The notes beneath the pieces are model-generated. The model was not told the DNA's origin. It worked only from the letters and a program-made list of their open reading frames with translations, and did no database searches. From assembly GCA_036362985.1 (NCBI GenBank), contig JAYGXS010000010.1, forward strand, positions 5,235,360 to 5,299,359: 64,000 nucleotides of DNA, given 5' to 3'. This stretch comes from Ligula intestinalis (Eukaryota > Platyhelminthes > Cestoda > Diphyllobothriidea > Diphyllobothriidae). This document shows, in pieces, positions 33,401-41,200 of the stretch. Positions within the stretch are counted from its first letter, which is position 1; each line of letters begins with the position of its first letter. Made by a program: the position numbers and the translations under genes.

Positions 33401-35908
33401 TTATAATTGCCACATTCGCCTTTACCACCATTTCAGTTCTTGCCCCTAGTTTCCTCTACCCTTTCTTCGTCGCCCACCGTCGTCGTAACCTAATTTTTAG
33501 GGTCGAATATCTTTGTATGTCTATTTTCCCTTTCCCCGCGACATCTAATAGTTGGCTTTATTTATTGCTGTTTGTAACTCCAGCTCCTCTGCGCGTTGAA
33601 TGTTGACCAGCGTTGTTCTACCTTCGCGAACGCCATTCGCATCGCCGACGAATGTCACCTCCGTTGTCAGGCGGCAATCCTGCGCTCAAATCTCATCCGG
33701 CATGGTCTGGCCGCTAAGGTTTGCTTCTGCACTGTGTTTTCCCAACCCTATCCCACATATTATTACTTACGGTTTTTGCAGGCGAATATCTTATAAGGGA
33801 AGGCGTGTGTGTGTGTGCGTATGCGAGGAGGTAGAGGACTGAGATTCAGGCTGCAATGACTCCAAATGTGACCTGTGTGGCGCTCCCGCGCATACAAGAG
33901 TCTACCTAGCGAGTCGGCTGAGTCAAGTGTGCGCATGTTGAATGACTATTGCGCAAATCACCTACACCCTCCCTCATCTCCGGTCTTTTTGACTTTGTTT
34001 TTACACTGTAAACGGATGAGGGTGCAGCGAGCGAGTGGGCAGGTTCCCCGCGAGTCTGCTTTAACTCCTGTTTCATTCGCGGTAGTTCACTGCGTTGCTC
34101 CTGCTCACTGGTGCATTCATGCAGCTTGTCTCAGTTTCTGCTTAGGTTCGCTTCAGCGTTTGCTGCGGTCTGTTGATGCGCGTGGCTGCCCATCGTCGAA
34201 ATGGACGGGGAAATTTCGTGTGTGAGTGTGTCTGACGTGGAACAGCAAATGCCTATTGATAGGGACCTCCGTAGCTCAGTTGGCTAGAGCGTTGGCTGTC
34301 CTGAAGCCATCCCCTTGCTTGCGTGGGTTCGAAACCCATCGAGGCCGCCGAGCTTTCCGCGATTGGACCAAATGAATTATTCTAACTCACCAATTCCCTC
34401 CTAGTAATGTCTGTAAATATCTCTGTATAACATCATACTGCAGTCTTCTCTAAGTTTCCGTTTCATTTATGTGAACGCAGCCTGCTCGTCAACTCTCTCA
34501 CTCACCTGACATTTGTTCACGAACTAGGGTCGTGACAAATCAAGAGTTTAGCAGTTTTGTATTCTCATCCTGGAACCAGGTTTGTCAAACACCTATGCTT
34601 TTTCGAACGGTAGTAGAGGGATGTATTTGGAAGTCCCCGATTTCGCTTGTGCCTGTGTGGACCGAAGCAACTGTGCGTGTCCTGTTTTTTTATTGGCACG
34701 ACTTCAGCACTGTGCCTACCCCACCTTAGGCGACCGATCAGCTAGGCGGTGGAGGAGAGATTGAGGTCTACTGTCAGCTCATTTCTATCCTCATTAAAAA
34801 CAATTTGATACGCGTTAAGGTACCACGGGGCGCTGAAAGCCGTCGTGTGGACGGTTGCCAACGGACGTGATACACTACAGCCGGTGTAGTTGTGTGCAGT
34901 GGCCTACTGTGGGCTGATAGTCAAGCTCAATCGCTCCTTAATGTGGCCTTTGTGGCGCTCCCAGGCGGAAGCCTACCTAGCGAAGCTTGCTGTTAGTACG
35001 CGTGTTAAGTGTTAGTCGCGCCTGCGGCATCCCCCATCTCCCGTCTTCTCGATTTTTGTTACGACACTGGGTCCCGGTGGGAAAGTGAGGTGAATTCTCC
35101 GCAAGTCTACTCTCACTATAATCCCACGGAGGTCACTGCGTTGCCTCAGGCTACTGAAACGCCCGATGGACATCGTCGAGAGTGACGGTCGAACCGTCGA
35201 TACGACTTTAGTAACATGGAATCTCTCCGTCAATGGTTTCCGGACTTTCCGTAGTGAGCTACGAATCGACCTGCCCCGTATTAGGCTCCACGAGAACCGC
35301 AAATTTAGACAACGCACAATCACTAGTTTTGTTGTACTTTTCCGTTCTAATACGGCATCCTCCACAACACTGTCTGCTGATGGCCTACTGACAGGAAAAG
35401 GACTAACACCGAGTTTCGGAGGACTTAACATCATCATACCACCGTTGTTTTCTGACCCATCTCCTTCACGCCCCAATTCGGCGCATTTGGCATGCAGACG
35501 GTATTTTGATCCCGGTTTATACACATTTTACCTTTTTGAAGATTATTTGTTGGCTACAAGTGTTTTTGTTTGTTTTTACTTGAGCGGCAACCTATACCCT
35601 TCGTGTGTTTTATTATATTATTTATGCCATCGTTTTGTTCACTCCTTTGGAGGCCTTTGCGTTGGGATTGCATAAGTATATCTTGTCAGACGTTTCACAG
35701 GCTGGTAACACAAAAGACCTTAATACACCAAACCGGAGGTCCGCTATTTGCCGCAAAATATACTACTTAACATTCAGTAAGTAACAATAATTAGTTTTTG
35801 TTTTTATCTTGGCAGCAACCTATACCCTACGAGATGCGCACAATGCTCCAGCCACCGGCGAGGATGAGAGGAGGCATGTCTCGTGCAGAGCACAGTGAGG
35901 CCGTCTAG
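14819..35908 (+). CDS. CSN1: COP9 signalosome complex subunit 1 (nine exons, complete)
   Basis: CSN1 (GPS1) is a scaffold subunit of the eight-protein COP9 signalosome, which removes NEDD8 from cullin-RING ubiquitin ligases in nucleus and cytosol. The nine exons join to 1629 bp, 542 codons, a little longer than the roughly 490-530 of animal orthologues. Introns 1, 2 and 4-8 are phase 0 and intron 3 is phase 2; all have GT..AG ends. Residues 69-316 form the helical repeat (RPN7-like) region, with AANYSGYIKYQRLLFIAENC and YCTARKQDIDMCLNVIK typical of CSN1. About 320-470 form the PCI domain, with TLCSLATFDRAEL and ARSFATTVAELENELAKLI. The Met at 14819 is the first after an in-frame TAA; Met 14849 is an alternative. 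No polyadenylation hexamer stands out after the stop. Confidence 0.93.
15055..15234 (+). CDS. CSN1: CSN1 exon 2 (residues 69-128)
   Basis: DLSAYAANYSGYIKYQRLLF opens the conserved core. Acceptor TTTTCAG, donor CAG|GTATAT. Confidence 0.9.
15235..16530 (+). other. CSN1 intron 2
   Basis: AT-rich with short open frames only; I recognise no repeat or nested gene. Confidence 0.6.
16531..16658 (+). CDS. CSN1: CSN1 exon 3 (residues 129-171)
   Basis: Too short to show up as a long open frame, but it reads DPAWIQKTCSDATHQRELLE then TELKNSKANFIKEYIR, matching the CSN1 helix that precedes exon 4. It ends two bases into an Arg codon that exon 4 completes. Confidence 0.88.
16659..18600 (+). other. CSN1 intron 3, left part
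   Basis: No recognisable coding or repeat content except a G homopolymer at about 17147-17157. Confidence 0.5.
18622..18886 (+). repeat. Dispersed intronic repeat, copy A
   Basis: About 265 bp beginning CACCCTCCCTCATCCCCGG and ending near GTCGAAATCGACG. Three more copies lie in the same gene and orientation. This copy is flanked on both sides by (GT)n, at 18608-18621 and 18886-18902. An open plus-strand frame is shared with copy B, but no family is recognised. Confidence 0.85.
19600..20380 (-). mobile_element. Ty3/gypsy integrase fragment, second family
   Basis: Minus-strand pieces over several frames: YSDRGSSFMS near 20170-20200 (second Asp of the DDE core), TPYSSQGNGQVEHLNQTLWK near 20070-20130 (third block, where the catalytic Glu is expected), and the C-terminal domain DPLCEEVDLLQCNPKYAHIR and DGREETVSVRLLGPKG at 19740-19850. 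It differs in sequence from the 9177-14132 element. No LTR was found. Confidence 0.75.
20550..21118 (-). mobile_element. Penelope-like element fragment with GIY-YIG nuclease
   Basis: Reading the minus strand: SNHSISHKRSCVRTLYRRVK and PEDKVAEVQYLRRVIRDNG (post-RT blocks), an early stop, FINRCLRKRDG in another frame, then the GIY-YIG endonuclease SGVVYRIWCSCGQSNYVGET with its Arg helix GRLLKRQIAEHEAAM. Penelope elements pair such a nuclease with their reverse transcriptase. Frame changes show decay. Confidence 0.85.
21420..21467. repeat. (GA)n microsatellite
   Basis: About 24 uninterrupted AG dinucleotides in CSN1 intron 3. Confidence 0.97.
22005..22140 (+). CDS. CSN1: CSN1 exon 4 (residues 171-216)
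   Basis: KGSVKLGHLYLNMGQLDNAM and YCTARKQDIDMCLNVIK are TPR-like helices characteristic of this subunit. Acceptor ATCCACAG. Confidence 0.92.
22270..22560 (-). mobile_element. LINE C-terminal fragment
   Basis: Minus strand reads the LINE ending: VVAAWNAAPEEVV then FVNSFKSRLDMHQGK, with upstream RRYREL-like basic residues. It lies inside CSN1 intron 4. Confidence 0.55.
22984..23283 (+). CDS. CSN1: CSN1 exon 5 (residues 217-316)
   Basis: Continues directly as IAVYRGMWSHVSAFVTRAEN. It contains a Ser/Thr/Ala-rich low-complexity insert of about 45 residues (roughly 238-282) absent from vertebrate CSN1, then LAIAAGLVKLASSNYRDAA, which rejoins the family. Confidence 0.9.
23560..23772 (+). repeat. 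Minisatellite in CSN1 intron 5
   Basis: Three imperfect copies of a unit of roughly 65-70 bp, built from TTTTCTTTCTCTTGTTTTCT, a CACTGTTAAATTTTACC segment, and CCACCATAACCA-type triplets. The whole intron (23284-23798) is pyrimidine-rich and runs into the exon 6 acceptor. Confidence 0.8.
23799..24113 (+). CDS. CSN1: CSN1 exon 6 (residues 317-421), PCI domain start
   Basis: DFITPSDLAFYVTLCSLATF and RLDIFLSGHVNHLCHAIRLK align with the PCI-adjacent helices of CSN1. Donor CAG|GTTAGT. Confidence 0.92.
24186..24760 (+). mobile_element. RTE-like LINE, reverse transcriptase part (left of nested insertion)
   Basis: RSTTARVLVHNNLSQSFDI, SGVQQGCVLSPILFNYVIDW and LTELDYANDIALLASSFGG are RTE-clade RT blocks. 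The catalytic YADD/FADD is YAND here, losing one catalytic Asp. A frameshift near 24630 leads to DSFQYLGARLLSNGQNKDDI, and the frame reaches RRDIEAV, where a second LINE has inserted. The host element resumes at 28272. Confidence 0.85.
24761..28271 (+). mobile_element. Full-length 3.5-kb LINE with N-terminal PHD finger
   Basis: Bounded by a perfect 13-bp target duplication and ending in a (CA)n tail. Domains in order: a C4HC3 PHD-type zinc finger at 24965-25102; an AP endonuclease at about 25190-25850 (NANSLLG, IQETKW, LGDFNAHHDLW, LGSDHLPI); a reverse transcriptase at about 26450-27180 (SYRPIALLSPLAKILERLI, QHGFRSGRGTTTAL, VSIDLSRAFDCVRHDQLL, IPQGSVLSLTLFNIYMRDL, VSYADDVTFYA with intact Asp pair); and a C-terminal Cys/His cluster (CPDCGVSPRDCRHLFAC) before the stop at 28244. 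Breaks: TAA at 25400, a frameshift near 26200-26230, TAG at 26923, and a frameshift near 27185. The layout resembles the Jockey superfamily; the clade is not certain. Confidence 0.9.
28272..28450 (+). mobile_element. RTE-like LINE, 3' end (right of nested insertion)
   Basis: Joining across the target duplication keeps one frame, from RRDIEAV into LGPSAFGLRRWKRAWVELC and VWRGTVRDIIEAG, ending in TAG at about 28408. This is the RTE C-terminus; the 3' UTR follows. Confidence 0.85.
28451..29758 (+). other. CSN1 intron 6, right part
   Basis: No coding signal that I can assign. A plus frame at 29339-29536 (MQECQEIYNLRIASL) is open but matches no CSN1 segment. Confidence 0.45.
29759..29896 (+). CDS. 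CSN1: CSN1 exon 7 (residues 422-467), PCI winged helix
   Basis: YFTPYLTADLNMMARSFATT, then ELENELAKLIQDGSIKARID: the conserved winged-helix part of PCI. A 5.6-kb intron full of LINE sequence separates it from exon 6. Confidence 0.92.
30120..30250. repeat. Low-complexity triplet stretch (ACA/ACT)n
   Basis: Degenerate ACA, ACT and TAC triplets in CSN1 intron 7; a related (TAG/TAC)n stretch lies at 30810-31000. Confidence 0.7.
32010..32200 (+). mobile_element. RTE-like LINE 3' end, second copy
   Basis: Shares its order and sequence with 28280-28450: GTACTTGGACCTT against GTTCTTGGACCTT, then AACATCATCGAAGCTGG against GACATCATTGAAGCCGG, and AGATCAGGCACGA. The coding frame is broken. Confidence 0.65.
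32701..32985 (+). repeat. Dispersed intronic repeat, copy B
   Basis: Close copy of A, with an extra 21-bp tandem duplication (GCTTGCTTCAGCGTTTGCTGC) near 32895-32936. Confidence 0.88.
33584..33718 (+). CDS. CSN1: CSN1 exon 8 (residues 468-512)
   Basis: LNVDQRCSTFANAIRIADEC matches the D-x-D-Q-R-S/C-x-T-F block after the winged helix; the C-terminal helix (CQAAILRSNLIRHGL) follows. Confidence 0.9.
33964..34220 (+). repeat. Dispersed intronic repeat, copy C
   Basis: More diverged copy. Its 5' flank (33855-33960, with TGTGGCGCTCCC and CTACCTAGCGAG) also matches the flank of copy D, so the true unit is longer than the A/B core. Confidence 0.85.
34265..34347 (+). repeat. tRNA-like sequence, probable SINE head or tRNA pseudogene
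   Basis: It has a perfect A box (TAGCTCAGTTGG) and B box (GGTTCGAAACC), a D arm GCTC/GAGC, and an anticodon arm TGGCT-GTCCTGA-AGCCA that would read CCT (Arg). The acceptor ends do not form a 7-bp stem, and about 13 extra bases lie before the T arm. So it is more likely a pol III SINE head than a working tRNA. It lies in CSN1 intron 8. Confidence 0.65.
35028..35200 (+). repeat. Dispersed intronic repeat, copy D
   Basis: Shortest and most diverged copy (CATCCCCCATCTCCCGTCTT through ATCGTCGAGAGTGACGG), with the matching left flank from about 34938. Confidence 0.7.
35561..35790 (+). repeat. Partial duplicate of the CSN1 last-exon region
   Basis: Matches 35795-36230: GGCAACCTATACCCT, then ATTTATGCCATCGT, GCGTTGGGATTGCATA, CAGACGTTTCACAGGCTGG and ACTACTTAACATT in the same order. 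It lacks about 165-190 bp that in the second copy hold the coding part of exon 9, and it reads GCGG where the acceptor AG should be. Confidence 0.8.
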
Positions 35909-36230
35909 CTCCATTCTCCCCACCCCCATTGGAGTATCGGTATCCGCTTATGTCTCTGCGAGAAGTGAACTCCCGATTATGTACCACCTGCTCCTGCTTC
36001 TCTACTGTCCGTTTTCGCGTGTTCTATTTTATTTTTTCATAGCGAAACGTTATTTATGCCATCGTGTTTTGCTCACTTATTTGACTGACTTTGACTTGAG
36101 GTGCGTTGGGATTGCATACTTATATCTCGTCAGACGTTTCACAGGCTGGTGACATAACAGTGTCTTATCTACCCGACCTCAGGTGTCCTATTTGCCACAA
36201 AATGTACTACTTAACATTTACTAAGTAGCA
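35795..36230 (+). repeat. Second duplicate copy, carrying CSN1 exon 9
   Basis: The longer copy of the direct duplication; it holds the acceptor, the last coding exon and about 320 bp of 3' flank. Confidence 0.8.
35816..35908 (+). CDS. CSN1: CSN1 exon 9 (residues 513-542) and stop
   Basis: Acceptor CTTGGCAG, then a 30-codon basic, Met/Pro-rich tail (QPIPYEMRTMLQPPARMRGG) ending in TAG. The phase agrees with exon 8. CSN1 tails vary between species, so support is phase, splice site and a plausible tail rather than strong homology. Confidence 0.75.
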   Translation, partial: QPIPYEMRTMLQPPARMRGGMSRAEHSEAV

Positions 36231-36318
36231 CCACATGATTTGTGACTGATTGACAATCGATGTGTCGGTAGGCCAGTTTTAAATGCCTCACATATGAAAG
36301 TTGCCGGCTTCGTAGCAC

Positions 36319-36324
36319 TTTATT
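36319..36324 (-). promoter_or_regulatory. Polyadenylation signal of the dynein light chain gene
   Basis: AATAAA on the minus strand, 133 bases after the stop codon. No competing hexamer lies nearer. Confidence 0.5.
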
Positions 36325-36456
36325 ATATTTCTTGATTCAGGCCTGTCAGTAAAAATACCCAAACTGGAATCGAAAAATTTTGAATAGCTACAATGACGTG
36401 GGTCCAAGTGTGTACATAAAAAAGTCATTTCGAGCGGGGTGTGAGGGTGTGGCTAA

Positions 36457-36618
36457 CTAACACTTCCATGCCAGGATCCCCACATTTCCACCGAAGTACA
36501 TGTATAACAGGGATTTGAGTTCGTAGTCCACTTCGAATCCGAAGCCCTCTCCGACAACGACGTGCCAAACGCCCCCACATTTCTTGTCTAATTCCTCCTT
36601 CAGACATTGCGCAGCACT
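36457..36618 (-). CDS. Dynein light chain, terminal exon
   Basis: Acceptor TTTTCTTATAG, 53 codons and stop. It carries the beta-strand core that forms the LC8 dimer and target groove. A longer open frame in another register (36425-36607) is a shadow. Confidence 0.88.
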   Translation of the reverse strand, partial: SAAQCLKEELDKKCGGVWHVVVGEGFGFEVDYELKSLLYMYFGGNVGILAWKC

Positions 36619-38251
36619 CTATAAGAAAAATACTTGGAAGTGAGACAAAGTCTGCCGCTTAACTTACTTGGACATCATCACTGTAATGATATTTAATAGG
36701 CCATTTACTGGCGTACACGCGGTTCTTCCTGGCACCGTTTTCGGCGTGCGGCCCGCAAACGTTCGTTTCGGTGTGTTTGAGGTTACGGTGGGGACGGTGC
36801 GCTGTGCCATGGGTCTCAAACTCCGTGGCCAAGGGCTATTAGTATAAGCAGCACCAAAATTACTGAAGAAGACGTGAGAGAAGAAAGTGACCAGCCCTGG
36901 CTTTGCAAACGCAGGAGCATGCGAGTACTAGCCGATGGATCGTGTGTTGGTAACATATAGTTGCAAAACCTGGGTTTGGATCTAGGCAAATGATGACGGC
37001 TAACAAGTTGAAGATAGATATTTCAGTGACCCGACAGGGCGAGACGACCACAAACTGGGGGAAATTCATGGCCTGTTCGCTGCGATGGGGGTTGTATTAA
37101 TGTATCACACTACAGTCACTAAAAGTGATAGGGAGCGAGTTGTGTGCTGTATGGCCGTGTGGTCTACAGCTCTTGCAAACGGTCTTGAAACAATACAGTT
37201 AAGTGGCCGATTTTCCTACGTGATCTTCAACATGTTGTCTGTACATTAGCTAATGCAGTAGTCGCCGGGTATGAAGCCCACCTCGGGCTCAGACCGAATT
37301 CGGCTTAATAAGTGGCGGGCGCATTAAGCGGAGAATACTAGTTCTTGATTAGCAAACACTGGATAGGCACTACACAGTACATACATATGTACAAGAAAAG
37401 AATGCTGTTTGTCTGTATTTTACGTAATAAAAAAACAAAAAAATATGTTTGCGACACGTGACCAGTTGCGCAAGCAGAGAGAGGAGAATTTAACTCTAAC
37501 CTGTTGACAAACTGGGCTTTGTAGCCGGCGACTGGGCTTATTAGCCGGCGGATTTTGCTGCATAAAATTCCGTCCCAAGCTGACTTGGGCTTAATACGCG
37601 GCTGGGCTTATAAACCGTGAGCTGAATACCCGGCGACTACTGTAGTAGACTTGCGACGAATCTACCGCACTCCTTGCCCATCTCGGTCTTGAACAAGTCA
37701 GGAAGCCCGAACGGGGCCGCAGGTGGAATTGCCATATCCGGCTTTTTTCCTAGCTGATTAGGAGCGCCATAAAGGCCACATCAAGAAGGAATCATTGCAG
37801 TCTGAATCAGTACGCCCACACAGATTCCTACTATGCTTAATGTGAGGTCTGACTTCATTTAGCAGCCTTCCAAGCTGAGACTTTTACTTAACCACGGTCG
37901 TTCCACGTGCGTCATATACTATTTATAGTCGATCACACTCCTATCCACTCTCTATTCCTTATTCTAGGATGGGATTTAGTTGTCCACTGCTATGATTATA
38001 AGCTGCATATAGGAAGACAGATCAGCTCCGATCATCCGAGCCAAATCGTGGGTGAGCGCAATGCAACCACTGCCTCGTGCCGGCTATGCTGCAGCGGGCG
38101 GTTGATGCACGATTAGAGAATGGGGGGAAAGCATGAGACATTGAAATGCAAAGTCGTTGAGACGTACCCGATTATCTGTTGGAAATTTCTCACAGGCTGT
38201 CACGCAGTACTCCACCACTTCCGAGCGCAGCTCCTCTGGTATATCGGAGCA
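36457..38251 (-). CDS. Dynein light chain (LC8-type), last two exons
   Basis: LC8-type light chains are small dimeric hub proteins of dynein motors; flatworms have many divergent, often tegument-associated copies, and also fuse the domain to EF hands in tegument-allergen-like proteins. Two exons join in phase 0 to 81 codons. The first (38168-38251) gives SDIPEELRSEVVEYCVTACE, the usual helix after the variable N-terminus. The second (36457-36618) gives LKEELDKKCGGVWHVVVGEG then FGFEVDYELKSLLYMYFGGN and a TAG. VVVGEGFGFEV is a strong flatworm dynein-light-chain signature. The 5' exon or exons with the start codon were not found upstream, so simple light chain versus EF-hand fusion stays open. 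A pogo-type element lies in the intron. Confidence 0.85.
37256..37642. mobile_element. pogo-type MITE, 387 bp
   Basis: Begins CAGTAGTCGCCGGGTAT and ends with the inverse, ATACCCGGCGACTACTG, followed by TA. Internal sequence matches both flanks of the larger relative at 57804-58684 (GATTAGCAAACAC, GACAAACTGGGCTTTGTAGC). There is no coding capacity. Confidence 0.85.
38168..38251 (-). CDS. Dynein light chain, penultimate exon
   Basis: 28 codons between acceptor TCTGTTTAG and donor CGG|GTACGT, encoding the amphipathic helix that ends CEKFPTDNR and continues into the terminal exon. Too short to be seen without splice reasoning. Confidence 0.8.
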
Positions 38252-41200
38252 CTAAACAGAAAATATGGACATGTAGGCTTATGTGGTCAATGTAGGATAA
38301 AAATAAACAAAGTCAACACCCCAAAGTCAAACAAAGACTTACAATACCTGGCAGTTGGCATCGTCTGTTCAAAATTAATAAAAAATACAAGTTAATCGCC
38401 GTCGCATAAACCTGTTTGTCATATGAGCGAATCTTAAGTAGTAGTGAGAACTTCTGCCTAACTAAAATTATTCGGAATCAGCCTCACTAGCATTATTATC
38501 ATCAGAAAATTGCTGTTGGTTTCGATCCGAAACTCAAATTCAAACAAGTGGGCAGCTTATTGGCAGCACGGGGAACCTCATGGTCTGTTTCGGATGTAGC
38601 GGGGAATCGCTCGATTGAGCAACCATTTACCCGAATCTTTGCAAACTCTGCATTCCAATGCCTCACTGCAATATTCTGCATTGGTTATTGGTCGTCTGTA
38701 TTGCAAGCCAAGTGACTCTGTCAAAGTGTCATCCGAAAAGCAGTGATTAAATAGCTGCACTCATCAATGGCCTGATGGAACCCTCCCTGAAGCCTGATGT
38801 GACGGAAGCTGCAGATCACCAGAAGTATCAGTTGGTCTTGCTGCTAGTTCTTCCGGCATCGTAGAGGGATTCTGTACCAGTGTACTGCAACTTTCGTCGC
38901 GAATTTGCCGTTCACAACTGCTCAACAAATCCGTTCCTGAAGTTTTGATTGCGCATGGGCAAGCATAAGTTAAAACCATTTTGAAAGCGCTTTGAGTCAA
39001 ATGTGTAAAACTTAGTTTTCTCCGAAAACCTGCTAATTTTGATTTTTCGCTCTTATTTTATAGTTATGCACAATAACTTAACAATTTTCATCACTGGAAA
39101 ATATGTAACTCAAGAGTTTGTAACAGTGCTTTTGGGATTGAATTTTGTTTGAAAAACTGACACCAATTACTGTACATGAGTCTTCCGTTCAGCTGGCTAT
39201 CCTAGATGACTTCATGCCTTTCTTTTGATTTTGCGATTCAGGGTGCTCATTAATTTATTATTATTAACTCACAAATGACCTGCAATTTACTATTATTTCA
39301 TATTTTACGTCATAAATTAGAAAGCACACACTCATATTTTGTAATATTCGATCCAGGGCCATAACCGACATAAAAAGGTATGGAATCTTTAACTTGGCTT
39401 AATAGCCATTATCAGCCAGCTGTATGAAGCGTCGGAGGGTTGCTTAGAAGTCCAACACTAATCACTTAACCTTGTACCGTCCGTTCCGATCCTTATTCTA
39501 GATCAAGGACAACATACACAGTCACAAACCTTCCTTTTATGAAATGAATCTGCGCCTGATATGCTCTAACTACCACACAAATTATCATCCTGTTATTTAA
39601 TACATACATCGATTCGATTCTCTTGAAATGTAGTGGTGACTCAAGGAAGTGCTCAAAAATAACCGTTTTCAGGTTATTTGCCTTTGTTTGTTCTTGCAGG
39701 AGTAACCTTACCCATGACTATTTTCTTAGCGCATTGTATCCACGGTGTAGATCTGCAATGCAATTTTGATTCTTACCCAAATGGTAGATACATTTGATAG
39801 TTTAAAAACCTGGGTAGGTAGTAGATAACAAGCTTATGAGAGTGATTTTGGGGACACGTTTTGTCTTACTTCGTCTTTAAACTTCCAGTGTTTTGATATT
39901 TTCCCCTGCATATTGGCAGACACAAGGCAGGGTAGAATGGTTCCTTTTGGTTTGCAGAGAAGATTCAGCTAACCATTGAGTTTAGGGCACAAGTATGACT
40001 ATTTACTCCGTTTAGATGTTGACAAAACAGCTGAATAGGGACTCAGTGATAACGTGCTGGGCGTAACATTATGGCCAGAAGTTAATATTTTAACAAGAAC
40101 TGTTGAGAATCTGTTCAGTTATTGTTTGGCTTTCCGCAGCACATATAAGGTACAGAACTGGTAGTAATCCTACAATATAAGTAGATGGAAAAACTCGCAA
40201 AACGTAGGACGACCCTTGTTCTTGGTATTCTGTGAAAGTTGACGAAAGCATTAAAAAAGTTTTAGGAGATAGTGAAGGCTAAATTTCTTTAGTTGCATTC
40301 TAATACACTTTGTTTCCTAGTTAAACTTTGCGTTTAACTTCCTCCCTGAATTTGACATGATCCTTTTATGATCTGCCAAACTTCATTTCTATTAGTGCTC
40401 CCTCTAATTGACACGCCAAGGCACAACATCCAATTTTCAGCTTTTCCTGCACTACGTTGCCTGGAGAAGTTCAACATGAGAAGCCGCTTAGCTCTGTTCT
40501 GACGAAGACATACTTCGAAATGTGTCAATGACTTATGAGCTAGACATGGCTCATTAAAGAAAATCACTAAGCCTAACAAAATGGGCAGGATTTTGAGCAA
40601 TTATACACATTACATGCAGCTCGGTGGATGATGATGGCAGAGAATCAAAATCACAGGGACTCGGCGTGTGATAATCATTGATAAAAATTGTACTCTGTCG
40701 TTAGTTTCTTATTCACTTTCCTCAATGGAATTTAGTAAACAGCGTTAACTATATGTTAATGCCAAATTTTGCTGCTTTGTATGACACATACTTCAAGCTT
40801 GAAAATTTTTTAGCAGTATGATCCAGCTGAGTTTAAGCATGGTTTCCTTTAAATGCGGTATCCCATTCAAATATTTCGCACTCTTACCCATTCCTGTGTA
40901 GCGGAAACTATCACACAGGCTATTGGATGGGTGTCATCCGCGCTTATCCATGTACTAAATACTATGCAGTAATGTGGATTGCAGTAAATGTTTATCAACG
41001 CAGAGAGTTTTTAAATATCGATAGCCTCCATGGCAAGTAGGCTTGGGAACCATACAGATGTTTTCGGATGCCTATCACTTCCAGCTCACTGACTAAAACT
41101 GGATTTTTGGCAGCGATGGACGCAGTGAACACCAGCACTGCTGCCAGGGCAGCTAATACAAAAATTATGTCTATTTGGTTTCCTTAATAATTTTTTTTAA

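Noticed and set aside
34265..34347. Functional tRNA-Arg (CCT)
   Set aside because: The acceptor stem does not pair and the variable region is too long; better treated as a SINE head or pseudogene.
36425..36607. Minus-strand 60-codon frame starting MSEGGIRQ
   Set aside because: It is a shadow frame of the dynein light chain terminal exon, which reads in another register with clear homology.
38578..39000. Minus-strand frames as a possible first exon of the dynein light chain
   Set aside because: Splice-like sites exist, but the sequence does not resemble any light chain N-terminus or EF hand.
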